From Hyphomonadaceae bacterium (GTDB lineage: Bacteria; Pseudomonadota; Alphaproteobacteria; Caulobacterales; Aquidulcibacteraceae), in contig JAKFWO010000037.1 in the NCBI GenBank assembly GCA_021731815.1, positions 1-42,625 on the forward strand: DNA of 42,625 nucleotides, read 5' to 3'. Below the pieces are notes generated by a model. That model was given only the letters and a program-made list of their open reading frames with translations. It was not told where the DNA came from and did no database searches. Every line of letters begins with the position of its first letter. Positions within the stretch are counted from its first letter, which is position 1. Shown here piece by piece: positions 18,182-25,871 of the stretch. The position numbers and the translations under genes are program-made.

Positions 18182-18607
18182 TTACCCCGTCTCTTCGTCA
18201 GAATTTTCCGGCGATGTGCGTCGTGCCTTTTTCGATCGCCCGAATGATTGCCGCGACAGACCCTTTTTGCGCATGACGGGGGATTCCCGCCCGCCAATGA
18301 TCTGTGGTTCCTGCCCGGATTTTGTTTCCGGATTCGCTCGGGTCTTTTTCAGCAATTCCCTGAGCTTTTGCCCCTGAAGTGCCGACAGGGGTTCCTCAAG
18401 CGCGCCCTTGGCACCGTCACGAAACGCGGATCCAAAAGTTGACAGGCGCGCACTGACGCCCTCGACGAAATCCGTCTCCCACGCCGAGAGATCCGCCCCG
18501 TGCTCAGCGGCCGCCTCGGTCACGCGCGCCAGCTTGCGCAGGGCCTTGCGCGTCTTGCGGGCATCGACATCGCGCGTCAGGGCGTGGCTCCCTGAAAATG
18601 AGGCAAT
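18182..18607 (-). CDS. Conserved alphaproteobacterial protein, probable ATT start
   Basis: Function unknown. The charged helical core 'RDVDARKTRKALRKLARVTE' and 'FVEGVSARLSTFGSAFRDG' looks like uncharacterised short proteins I recall from alphaproteobacteria. The tail is basic. The frame is open to an ATG at 18658, but that lies inside a dispersed palindrome. The only strong ribosome site is GGAGGAGGTT, ending two bases before an in-frame ATT at 18607-18605, which gives a 141-residue product. No ATG, GTG or TTG in frame is as well placed. The ATT start is therefore an inference. It may be read from the fba transcript upstream. Confidence 0.55.
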   Translation of the reverse strand: MASFSGSHALTRDVDARKTRKALRKLARVTEAAAEHGADLSAWETDFVEGVSARLSTFGSAFRDGAKGALEEPLSALQGQKLRELLKKTRANPETKSGQEPQIIGGRESPVMRKKGLSRQSFGRSKKARRTSPENSDEETG

Positions 18608-18641
18608 GGAACCTCCTCCGGTCGAGGACCAGGCCCGGCTG

Positions 18642-18750
18642 GAGCATCGTCCGATCAAACAGGTTCAGTTTGATCGACCGATGCTCTGAATATTTAAATC
18701 AAGAGCTTTTTGTTCCGGTCGAATGCTTCCATTCGATCGGAAAAAGCTCT
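18642..18750. repeat. Pair of palindromes downstream of fba
   Basis: Palindrome one (18642-18686) has 19-nt arms GAGCATCGTCCGATCAAAC and GTTTGATCGACCGATGCTC around AGGTTCA. Palindrome two (18702-18750) pairs AGAGCTTTTT and AAAAAGCTCT, with CCGGTCGAATG/CATTCGATCGG inside. The second begins, on the minus strand, with the TAG stop of fba. Both could form strong RNA hairpins. Confidence 0.88.
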
Positions 18751-19765
18751 ATCCGGCTTCGAGTTCCGGCGACCATTGACCGAGACTGGCCAGCGAATTC
18801 ATGCGCGCCCGATGGGCGAAAGCGGCCGACGCCGCCGCCGCATTTTCCGGGCGGCCAGCCCAGGCGCGTTGCGGTGCCGCTTGCAAGGCGCGGCTATAGC
18901 TGAAGGTCAGCGGCCAGGGGGCGGTTTTCAGGCGCGCCATGGCATCGAGATGGGCGGTGGCATCCTCATCGCTCTGCCCGCCCGAGAGAAAGGCGACGCC
19001 CGCGACCGCCGCCGGCGCATGGGCGCGCAGCACCGCCAGCGTGCGTTCGGCGACCTCGGCACGGCCTGCCTGCACCCCGTGTTTCCGCCCCGAAACCACC
19101 ATATTGGGCTTGAGAATCATGCCCTCGAGCGCGACTCCGGCGAAATAGAGCTCGCGAAACACTTCATCGAGCGCCCAGGCGGACACTTCCTGACAGGCCT
19201 CGACCGAATGGCCGCCATCCATGAGAATTTCGGGCTCGACGATCGGCACGATCCCATGGGCCTGACACAAAGCCGCATAGCGGGCCAGCGCATGGGCATT
19301 GGCGTGGATCGCATTATGCGAGGGCAGGCCCGCACCGATTTCATAGACCGCCCGCCATTTGGCGAAGCGCGCGCCCCGGGCATGATATTTCGGCAGCCGC
19401 CGCGACAGATGATCGAGCCCCTTGGTGATCACATCGCCATTGCCATTGGGCAGGGCTTCCGTGCCCTCATCCACCTTGATGCCCGGAATGACGCCCGCCG
19501 CCCCGAGGATCGACGACAAGGGGGTTCCGTCCGCCGCTTCCTGCCAGATCGTCTCGTCATAAAGAATGACACCGGAAATAAAATCCGCCATTGCGGGCGA
19601 GCGGAAAATGATCTCGCGATAATCGCGGCGGCTTTCGGCCGTGCATTCGACACCGATCAGATCGAAGCGCCGCTTGATGGTGGTGGCGCTCTCATCGGCC
19701 GCCAGAATCCCCTTGCCCGGTGCCATCAATGCTGCGGCAATTGCCTTTAACGCTTCCAGGTCCAT
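18749..19765 (-). CDS. Class I fructose-bisphosphate aldolase
   Basis: Cleaves or forms fructose-1,6-bisphosphate by Schiff-base chemistry. It has 338 residues and is of the eukaryote-like class I type. The N-terminal 'APGKGILAADESATTIKRRF' and 'VDEGTEALPNG' are diagnostic, and the Schiff-base lysine is Lys219 in 'GMILKPNMV'. The ATG has AGGA closely upstream. It is 54 nt from the end of pgk on the same strand, so it belongs to the gap-HAD-pgk-fba group. Class II aldolases are more usual in this operon position in bacteria. The stop TAG starts a palindrome. Confidence 0.95.
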   Translation of the reverse strand: MDLEALKAIAAALMAPGKGILAADESATTIKRRFDLIGVECTAESRRDYREIIFRSPAMADFISGVILYDETIWQEAADGTPLSSILGAAGVIPGIKVDEGTEALPNGNGDVITKGLDHLSRRLPKYHARGARFAKWRAVYEIGAGLPSHNAIHANAHALARYAALCQAHGIVPIVEPEILMDGGHSVEACQEVSAWALDEVFRELYFAGVALEGMILKPNMVVSGRKHGVQAGRAEVAERTLAVLRAHAPAAVAGVAFLSGGQSDEDATAHLDAMARLKTAPWPLTFSYSRALQAAPQRAWAGRPENAAAASAAFAHRARMNSLASLGQWSPELEAG

Positions 19766-19819
19766 GTCCTGTCCTCCCTTTCGGTCCAGTGCGATTTCCG
19801 ATTGAACGGATTCACCCGA

Positions 19820-21103
19820 TCAGACGATGCTCTCATGCGCGCCCCGATCGCGCCCTCCCGGCGCGAGTGCGGCGATTCCGGGCAAGACCCTGCCCTCCAG
19901 CCATTCCAGAAACGCCCCGCCCGCCGTCGAAACAAAGGTGAAATCCCCGGCCACTCCGGCATGGGCAAGTGCGGCCATCGTGTCACCGCCGCCGGCCACG
20001 ACCATTGCGGCACCCGATTTCGCACATTCAGCGGCGGCTCGCGCCGCAGCAATGGTGCTGCGGTCGAAGGGCGGCAATTCGAACGCGCCCAGCGGTCCGT
20101 TCCACAGAATGGTGCGCGCGCCTTGCATCGCCGCGACCAGGTCATCGACGCTTCGGGGACCGCAATCGAGGATCATTTCATCGGCCCCGACCTGATCGGC
20201 ATCGCAGATCCGATGGGGGGCATGGGCGGCGAAGGCACTGGCGGCCACAACATCGACTGGAAGCAGGATGCGGCAACCGCGCCCGGCCGCCCGCGCCAGA
20301 ATGGCGCGGGCATTTTCGAATTTATCGGGCTCGCACAGGCTTTTGCCCACGTCCATGCCTTGCGCGGCGAGGAAGGTGTTGGCCATGCCACCAGCGATTG
20401 CGAGCATATCGACCTTGTCGAGCAAATGGCGCAGCACATCGATCTTGGAGGAAATCTTGGCCCCCCCCACAATCGCCAGCGCCGGACGCGCTGGTGCCGT
20501 CAAGGCGCGCTCGAGATGATCGAGCTCGCGCGCCATCGCTTCACCCGCAAAGGCGGGCAGGACATGGGCCAGTCCCTCGGTCGAGGCATGGGCGCGATGG
20601 GCCGCTGAAAATGCGTCATTGACATAAAGATCGCCGGGTTCGGCGAGTGCTGCGACAAATTCCGGGTCATTGGCTTCTTCCCCGGCATGGAAGCGCAGAT
20701 TTTCCAGCAGCAGCACGCCACCTTCGGGCAGGCGCGCGATTGCCGCGCGCGCGGGCTCGCCGATGCAATCATCGGCAAAGGCCACCGGGGCACCGAGACG
20801 CCGGGCAAAGGCCGCCGCAATCGGCTTCAGGGAATATTCGAGAACCACCCGGCCTTTGGGGCGTTCGAAATGCGCCATAAGGATTGTGCGCGCCCCGGCC
20901 CGCTGGAGAAATTTGACGCTGTCGATTGCCGCATCGAGGCGCGTGAAGTCGCGCACCTCGCCATTTTCGACCGGCGCATTGAAATCCACGCGCAGCAGAG
21001 CCCGCTTGCCCCGCAGACCACGCGGGTCAATGGCCAGAGCGCCGGCCAGAGCGTCAGACAGCCGCAAAAAACGCGCAGATGGTGCCGGATCGGCCTCGAT
21101 CAT
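19820..21103 (-). CDS. pgk: Phosphoglycerate kinase
   Basis: Interconverts 1,3-bisphosphoglycerate plus ADP and 3-phosphoglycerate plus ATP. It has 427 residues from the ATG at 21103, with AGAGA upstream; the frame is open to 21166. Motifs in order: 'LLRVDFNAPVENGEV', 'LLLENLRFHAGEE', 'IVGGAKISSKIDVL' and the nucleotide-binding 'VAGGGDT'. The N terminus has about 25 residues more than typical PGKs ('APSARFLRLSDALAGALAID'). A small GGCGGTT/AACCGCC hairpin sits just upstream (21126-21140). Its neighbours are fba downstream and a HAD phosphatase upstream. Confidence 0.96.
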   Translation of the reverse strand: MIEADPAPSARFLRLSDALAGALAIDPRGLRGKRALLRVDFNAPVENGEVRDFTRLDAAIDSVKFLQRAGARTILMAHFERPKGRVVLEYSLKPIAAAFARRLGAPVAFADDCIGEPARAAIARLPEGGVLLLENLRFHAGEEANDPEFVAALAEPGDLYVNDAFSAAHRAHASTEGLAHVLPAFAGEAMARELDHLERALTAPARPALAIVGGAKISSKIDVLRHLLDKVDMLAIAGGMANTFLAAQGMDVGKSLCEPDKFENARAILARAAGRGCRILLPVDVVAASAFAAHAPHRICDADQVGADEMILDCGPRSVDDLVAAMQGARTILWNGPLGAFELPPFDRSTIAAARAAAECAKSGAAMVVAGGGDTMAALAHAGVAGDFTFVSTAGGAFLEWLEGRVLPGIAALAPGGRDRGAHESIV

Positions 21104-21200
21104 GAGGAATCTCTCTTTTTCGGCTGGCGGTTCAACCGCCGGCATCGGGCAAAACAGGGTGTACAATCATTCCGATTGCCGGTCTTCCGGGACCCGGCTC

Positions 21201-21905
21201 TCAGGAGGCCGGCGGTTCAAGCTCCGAAATCAGGTTCGGCAATTGCGACAATTCCGGAATTTCACGAAAGCGGGGATGGGCGCTCGGGGCTTCGGCATGT
21301 TCATAGGCCCAGGACAGATCATGCGGTACATAGACGCCCCAGCCCCCGGCCTCGATCGCCGGGCTGATATCCGACCGCAAGGAATTGCCGACCATCGCGC
21401 AGGCCTCGGGTGCAGGGCCGTAGCGGGCAAAGACATCGCGATAGGTGTCAGGGGTTTTGTCGGAGACGATTTCGAGGCCCGCAAAATAATCGGCAAGGCC
21501 CGAAGCCGCGATCTTGCGTTCCTGGTGAAACAGATCGCCCTTGGTCACGATGACAAGCTTGTGCGTGCGCGCCAGCGCGTCGACGGCTTCCCCGGCACCG
21601 GGCAGCAATTCCACCGGATGGGCGAGCATTTCGCGCCCCTCATCAAGGATTTTCCGGATGACGCTGGCCGGAAGATTGGCGTTTGAGACCTCGATCGCGG
21701 TTTCGATCATGGACAGGGTAAAGCCCTTCACCCCGAAGCCATAGCGGTCGAGATTGCGCTTTTCCGCCTCATAAAGCCGCGCGCCGAGATCCTCGGGCGC
21801 GGCATAATCGGCCAGCCATTCGACGAAGCGCTCTTTGGTCAGCTGAAAGAAGCGCTCATTGTGCCAAAGGGTGTCGTCGGCATCAAAGGCGATGACTGCA
21901 ATCAT
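21201..21905 (-). CDS. HAD-family hydrolase
   Basis: A haloacid-dehalogenase-fold phosphatase of 234 residues from the ATG at 21905, which has GGGAGG nine bases upstream. All four HAD motifs are visible: DADDT near the N terminus ('AFDADDTLWHN'), Thr in 'LVIVTKGD', Lys in 'VSDKTPDTY', and 'MVGNSLRSDISPAIEAG'. The cap between motifs I and II is helical, as in YjjG-like members. The substrate is unknown. It lies 19 nt after gap and 97 nt before pgk, so a role in sugar-phosphate metabolism or repair is suggested by context only. Confidence 0.88.
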   Translation of the reverse strand: MIAVIAFDADDTLWHNERFFQLTKERFVEWLADYAAPEDLGARLYEAEKRNLDRYGFGVKGFTLSMIETAIEVSNANLPASVIRKILDEGREMLAHPVELLPGAGEAVDALARTHKLVIVTKGDLFHQERKIAASGLADYFAGLEIVSDKTPDTYRDVFARYGPAPEACAMVGNSLRSDISPAIEAGGWGVYVPHDLSWAYEHAEAPSAHPRFREIPELSQLPNLISELEPPAS

Positions 21906-21924
21906 GATCCGGTTCCTCCCTGCA

Positions 21925-22935
21925 TCAGAGAAACCGGCCCATGACGAGCGCCACATCGGCCATGCGGGTGGCAAAGCCCCATTCATTGTCATACCAGGCC
22001 AGCACGCGGACCAGCTCGCCATCATCGATGGTCTGGGTCTGGGCCAGGGCAAAGGTGCCCGATGCCGGGTCATGATTGAAATCCGAGGACACCAGCGGTT
22101 CGTCCGTCACCGCGAGCACGCCCTTCATCGGCCCTTCGGCCGCCGCCCGGGCAAACCCATTGATTTCCTCCACGCTGGTGCGCCGGCCCGGCACGAAGAC
22201 CAGATCCACCACCGAGACATTCGGCGTGGGAACCCGGATCGAGGAGCCGTCGAGTCGGCCCTTCAGTTCCGGCACGACGAGACCCAGCGCCTTGGCCGCC
22301 CCGGTCGAGGTCGGGATCATGGAGGTGGCTGCCGCGCGGGCGCGGTAAAGATCCTTGTGCATCTGGTCGAGGGTCGGCTGGTCATTGGTATAGGAATGCA
22401 CGGTCGTCATGTAACCGCGCACGATGCCCACGCTGTCATTGAGCATTTTCGCGACAGGTGCGAGGCAATTGGTGGTGCAGGACCCGTTGGAAACCACAAG
22501 GTCATCGGCGGTCAGCACCTGTTCATTCACCCCGAACACCACCGTCTTGTCGGCACCATCGGCCGGGGCGGAAACCAGCACGCGTTTTGCGCCCGCCGCG
22601 AGATGGGCGGAAGCCTTGTCGCGGCTGGCAAAAATTCCGGTACATTCCATGGCGATGTCGATGCCGAGTTCCTTCCACGGCAATTGCGCGGGGTCACGGA
22701 CCGCCGAGACCCGGATGCGCTCGCCTGCAACGATCAGGTCATCGCCCTCCACCCCGACTTCGGCAGGGAAGCGGCCATGGGCACTGTCATATTTCAGCAG
22801 ATGGGCATTGGTTTTGGTTGGCCCGAGATCATTGATCGCCACCACCTGGATATCGGTCCGGCCATGTTCCACGATCGAGCGCAAGACGAGACGGCCGATG
22901 CGACCAAAACCGTTGATGGCGATCCGAAGGGTCAT
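21925..22935 (-). CDS. gap: Glyceraldehyde-3-phosphate dehydrogenase
   Basis: Oxidises glyceraldehyde-3-phosphate with NAD(P) and phosphate. It has 336 residues. The Rossmann motif 'INGFGRIGR' is at the N terminus, the catalytic cysteine is Cys153 in 'SNGSCTTNCLAP', and the C terminus has 'WYDNEWGFATRMAD'. The start is the ATG at 22935 with AGGAG upstream; an in-frame codon at 22977 is less likely. It is the first gene of the minus-strand gap-HAD-pgk-fba set, with its promoter presumably in the spacer shared with the DUF4164 gene. Confidence 0.97.
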   Translation of the reverse strand: MTLRIAINGFGRIGRLVLRSIVEHGRTDIQVVAINDLGPTKTNAHLLKYDSAHGRFPAEVGVEGDDLIVAGERIRVSAVRDPAQLPWKELGIDIAMECTGIFASRDKASAHLAAGAKRVLVSAPADGADKTVVFGVNEQVLTADDLVVSNGSCTTNCLAPVAKMLNDSVGIVRGYMTTVHSYTNDQPTLDQMHKDLYRARAAATSMIPTSTGAAKALGLVVPELKGRLDGSSIRVPTPNVSVVDLVFVPGRRTSVEEINGFARAAAEGPMKGVLAVTDEPLVSSDFNHDPASGTFALAQTQTIDDGELVRVLAWYDNEWGFATRMADVALVMGRFL

Positions 22936-23194
22936 GCCCGTACTCCTTTTACCGATCTGCTTTTCAATTCCATGCAAGCCGCCATATCAGACGAAGCGCC
23001 GCGGCAATCAAGCCAAAGTCCGGTCCCGACCCTGACAAAACCGGGACTTCGCTGCAATTTTCCGCCCGCGCTTTCATCCCGGTGCGACTTGACGATAACA
23101 CCCGGCCTGGCGCAGATGGCCTGGCTGCAAATGCGGACATTGTCCCTGACTTTCCCCGCAATCCAATCGCCAATTGGCAACAGAGCAAATTCCA

Positions 23195-23620
23195 ATGCCA
23201 AATTCCCGTTCACATCTGCCGGAAGGGTCGCCTGGATATGCGCTCGACCGGGCGCTGGATCGGCTCGAAATCCGGATCGGGACATTGTGCGACGATCGCA
23301 AAACCCGCTTTTCTACGCCCCAAACAGCGGCCTTTCACGCCATGAACGAAGATCGGGCGAGGCTCGCGCTCGACCTCGATGAAACCCTCGCCCGGATGCG
23401 CGAACGCGAGGCGGAATTGGCCGACCTCGCCGAGCAGGCATCGCAATCGGTCGCCGCCGCTATCGAGGAAGTCCGCGCGGCACTCGGTTATGGCCCGCAG
23501 CCCGATCTGCCCTTCGGCGAGGACAATGAAAGCGAAGTCCTTGCGCAGCCGCCGTCCGAAGATGATCCCAACCAGCTGAAATTGTTCGAGCCCCGCCCTG
23601 AATTTCCGGAGGAGCACTGA
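23195..23620 (+). CDS. DUF4164-like coiled-coil protein
   Basis: A small cytoplasmic protein, 141 residues from the ATG at 23195; an in-frame TTG at 23174 is an alternative start. It is mostly helical with heptad character ('LALDLDETLARMREREAELA'). The N-terminal 'ALDRALDRLEIRIGTL' matches the DUF4164 proteins that precede zapA in alphaproteobacteria. The C-terminal tail is acidic and ends 'DDPNQLKLFEP'. The zapA ATG follows its stop immediately. A role with ZapA in division is inferred from this conserved neighbourhood, not from sequence. Confidence 0.75.
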   Translation: MPNSRSHLPEGSPGYALDRALDRLEIRIGTLCDDRKTRFSTPQTAAFHAMNEDRARLALDLDETLARMREREAELADLAEQASQSVAAAIEEVRAALGYGPQPDLPFGEDNESEVLAQPPSEDDPNQLKLFEPRPEFPEEH

Positions 23621-23998
23621 ATGGATTCTCATTCGCCGGAAATGCCGGCGTCAGACGTCACACCATCCACGACCAATGCGCATTCGGGAGAGGCAACGCT
23701 GACCCTGCTCAACCGCAATTTTCGCCTGATCTGCGCGGCGGAAGCAAAGCCTCAGATCGAAGCGCTCAATCGCCAGCTCGATGCGCGGCTTGCCGAACTG
23801 ACGGCCGTAGCCGGTTCCGATCCCTTCACGGTGCTGGCGCTCGCCGCCTTGCAGCTTCAGGATGAGGCCAATCTGGCCCATGAATCTGCTCAAGCCGCTT
23901 TTGAGGCGCTGCGGCGGGCCGAAACCCGCACCGAAGCCCTGACGGCGCGGATCGACCAATGGCTCGGGCCATTGGTCGGGGACGAGCCGATCCCATGA
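23621..23998 (+). CDS. zapA: Cell division protein ZapA
   Basis: A FtsZ-ring stabiliser acting at midcell. It has 125 residues. After a 25-residue extension, 'ATLTLLNRNFRLICAAEAKP' matches the ZapA N-terminal strand-turn ('v.l.gr.y.l.c..g'), and 'VLALAALQLQDEANLAHESA' begins the long dimerising helix. The ATG directly follows the upstream stop, with GGAG inside the preceding gene. Its stop overlaps the next start (ATGA). Downstream one would often find 6S RNA or the 5-formyl-THF ligase gene; neither is seen here. Confidence 0.8.
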   Translation: MDSHSPEMPASDVTPSTTNAHSGEATLTLLNRNFRLICAAEAKPQIEALNRQLDARLAELTAVAGSDPFTVLALAALQLQDEANLAHESAQAAFEALRRAETRTEALTARIDQWLGPLVGDEPIP

Positions 23999-24705
23999 AT
24001 CCCGCCGATCGGGACGCCAGCGACCGCAAATTCATGGCGCGCGCGCTGGAACTTGCGGGCGCAATGCTCGGCAGGACCGCGCCCAATCCGGCGGTGGGAT
24101 GCGTCATCACCTTTGGCGGGCCAGAGGGCGAAACCGTCCTTGCCGAGGCCGCGACCGGTGCCGGCGGCCGCCCCCATGCCGAAGAGCAGGCTGTTTCCAT
24201 GCTGGCCGGAGCGGAATTTTCCAAAGCCGGCCTGACGGTCTATGTGACACTCGAACCCTGCGCCGCACGCAGCCAGACGGGGCATCTGTCCTGCGCCGCA
24301 CGTATCGCAGCGCTCGCCCCCGGCCGGGTGGTGATCGCGGCACTCGATCCCCATTTTGACCCGACTTCTGACGCGACTTCTGACGCGACCGGGCTCCCCG
24401 CCCGACGTCCGGCGCTTGTCTTGCTGGAGGAAGCGGGCGTCAGGGTCGAAACCGGCGTGCTCGAAACGGAAGCCCTGGCCCTCAATATCGGCTTTCTCAC
24501 ACATCTTCGGACCGGTCGTCCCCATGTGGCCGTGGATTCCCGCGCCGAACTCTATGACGCACCCTTTACCCTCGCCCCCCTTGAGAGCTTTGAGGACGCA
24601 TTGAACCGAATGGGGAAAGCAGGGCTGACGCGGATCTGTGTGGTGCCGGGTTCGGCATTGGCGGCGCAATTGCTCGGGCGCGGGCTGGCATCACGGCCGG
24701 GCTGA
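23995..24705 (+). CDS. RibD-like deaminase with eroded reductase half
   Basis: It has 236 residues and starts with ATGA overlapping zapA. The N-terminal half is a RibD-type zinc deaminase: 'AGAMLGRTAPNPAVGCVI', the zinc/catalytic 'HAEEQA', and 'TLEPCAARSQTGHLSC', whose two cysteines are 11 residues apart (usually 9). The reductase half, normally over 200 residues, is reduced to its two ends: 'ALNIGFLTHLRTGRPHVAVD' resembles the domain start, and 'GLTRICVVPGSALAAQLLGR' resembles a strand near its end. A 12-nt tandem duplication (24362-24385) encodes SDAT twice. It may deaminate a pyrimidine without reducing it, or be a degenerating paralogue. Confidence 0.75.
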   Translation: MNPADRDASDRKFMARALELAGAMLGRTAPNPAVGCVITFGGPEGETVLAEAATGAGGRPHAEEQAVSMLAGAEFSKAGLTVYVTLEPCAARSQTGHLSCAARIAALAPGRVVIAALDPHFDPTSDATSDATGLPARRPALVLLEEAGVRVETGVLETEALALNIGFLTHLRTGRPHVAVDSRAELYDAPFTLAPLESFEDALNRMGKAGLTRICVVPGSALAAQLLGRGLASRPG

Positions 24706-24811
24706 AATCACCAAACCTGAAATGTCAAATATTTTCAATTATATCGTGAAAACCCGGTAAATTGTGAAAATCCGGACGATGCCGGCCGGGGGGAAGGACC
24801 GGCACCGTCCG

Positions 24812-24837
24812 CTCCCTGACGGGGAAGGGTCAGGGAG
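24812..24837. terminator. Hairpin between RibD-like gene and hsp20
   Basis: CTCCCTGAC and GTCAGGGAG form a perfect 9-bp stem around GGGGAAGG. It lies between convergent genes and just after a second, imperfect GC-rich hairpin (about 24776-24810). There is no long T-run on either side, so intrinsic termination is plausible but not certain. Confidence 0.6.
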
Positions 24838-24872
24838 AAGGGATTTCCTCAAACAATCTGTCGGGTAGCCTG

Positions 24873-25412
24873 TCAGGCGGCTTTGGTGTCCCCCTTTTTC
24901 GCGCCATCGATGGCTCTGGCTCCGGAATTACGGGCCGGGATCGCCCCGCTATCCACTGGCCCGGAATCCACTGATTTGGCATCGGATGCGCCGGTAATCG
25001 CGATCTTGCGCGGCTTCGCCGCTTCAGGAATTTCGCGCACCAGATCGACGCAAAGCAGCCCGTTTTCCAGCCGGGCACCTTCGACCCGCACATGGTCGGC
25101 CAGCTGGAAGCGACGCTCGAAACTGCGCTCGGCAATGCCACGATGGACGAATTTGCGCGTCACACCCTCGGAGGGTTCGGCGCGCTTGCCCGAAATGGTC
25201 AGCAAATTCTCTTTCACTTCGATCGAGATCTCGCTTTGGCTGAAGCCAGCGACCGCCAGTTCGATATGCCAGGTGTTTTCAGAGGTTTGTTCGATGTTGA
25301 ACGGCGGGTAGCCGGGGGTCGCGTCGAGGCGCGACGCCTGATCGAGAAGCCCGGCAATCCGGTCAAACCCAACGAGGGTACGGTAAAGCGGGGTGAAGTC
25401 ATAGGCAGACAT
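24873..25412 (-). CDS. Small heat-shock protein (Hsp20/IbpA type)
   Basis: An ATP-independent chaperone that holds unfolding proteins. It has 179 residues. The alpha-crystallin domain runs from about residue 37 ('YPPFNIEQTSENTWHIELAV') to about 135, with 'AGFSQSEISIEVKENLLTIS', 'HRGIAERSFERRFQLAD' and the signature 'LENGLLCVDLVREIPE'. The C-terminal 'KIAITG' supplies the conserved I-x-I/V motif. A longer than usual polar tail rich in Ser, Asp and Ala follows. It is monocistronic, with a ROSE-like thermosensor over its ribosome site. Confidence 0.94.
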   Translation of the reverse strand: MSAYDFTPLYRTLVGFDRIAGLLDQASRLDATPGYPPFNIEQTSENTWHIELAVAGFSQSEISIEVKENLLTISGKRAEPSEGVTRKFVHRGIAERSFERRFQLADHVRVEGARLENGLLCVDLVREIPEAAKPRKIAITGASDAKSVDSGPVDSGAIPARNSGARAIDGAKKGDTKAA

Positions 25413-25415
25413 TGG

Positions 25416-25435
25416 TTCCTCCAGTGAGCGAAACA
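25416..25435 (-). promoter_or_regulatory. ROSE-like RNA thermometer hairpin of hsp20
   Basis: On the minus strand the leader reads GTTTCGCTC-ACT-GGAGGAAC, directly before CCA-ATG. The Shine-Dalgarno GGAGG (25422-25418) can pair with an upstream TCGCT (25431-25427), matching the ROSE anti-SD pattern U(U/C)GCU, with a G facing an A inside the stem. The stem is short with G-U pairs and so would melt easily. Further small hairpins occur upstream in the leader (GTCC-GGA-GGAC). Pairing is read by eye; thermosensing is inferred. Confidence 0.6.
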
Positions 25436-25871
25436 GACTATAACGACAACAATTTCAGACAAAGCACAGTGCAGTCCTCCGGACATCCTGCAATAAAGGA
25501 GGAAAGACCCTTGAATACAATTGCACTTCATTCCGAAATCGCACTTCATTTCCAAAAATGTATCCCCTGCCGGGCGATACATTATCGGGACAGTCGCCGA
25601 TCCCGATGACCATGATCTGGGAATTACAAAGCAAGGATCAAGCCCCCGCGGGCACAATTGGCAATCCTTTGGCAGATTCCATTCACCGGACAGTCTTTGG
25701 CGGGATGAAGCCCGGACCGGCTCCATCGGTCACGCGAAATTGAGCCCCTGGCTCCCCCTCCCCCCGGAACGCCCCTTGCGCTTGTCGTCCGTCCCGATTA
25801 TCGCCGTGGAGAGCAGAATCATTCGGCAGACGTCCCGCATTCGCCGGGCGCGCTTTGGGAGATGAAGCGAC
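25436..25871. other. Intergenic region between hsp20 and lipoprotein gene
   Basis: No gene is supported. It should carry the hsp20 leader and promoter on the minus strand and the promoter of the lipoprotein gene on the plus strand. I could not find a convincing sigma-32 -35/-10 pair. A small imperfect duplication, GCACTTCATT at about 25523 and 25541, is present. Short open frames here have no recognisable content. Confidence 0.5.

Noticed and set aside
21859-23382. 507-codon plus-strand frame opposite gap
   Set aside because: Shadow of gap and its upstream region; His/Arg/Gly-rich translation with no recognisable domain.
24706-24872. 6S RNA downstream of zapA
   Set aside because: The common location was checked, but zapA is followed by the RibD-like gene. 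The A/T-rich stretch and hairpins after it do not show the long bulged rod expected of 6S RNA.
25436-25560. Sigma-32 promoter for hsp20
   Set aside because: A CTTGAA is present but on the plus strand, facing away from hsp20, and lacks a matching -10; no acceptable pair was found on the minus strand.
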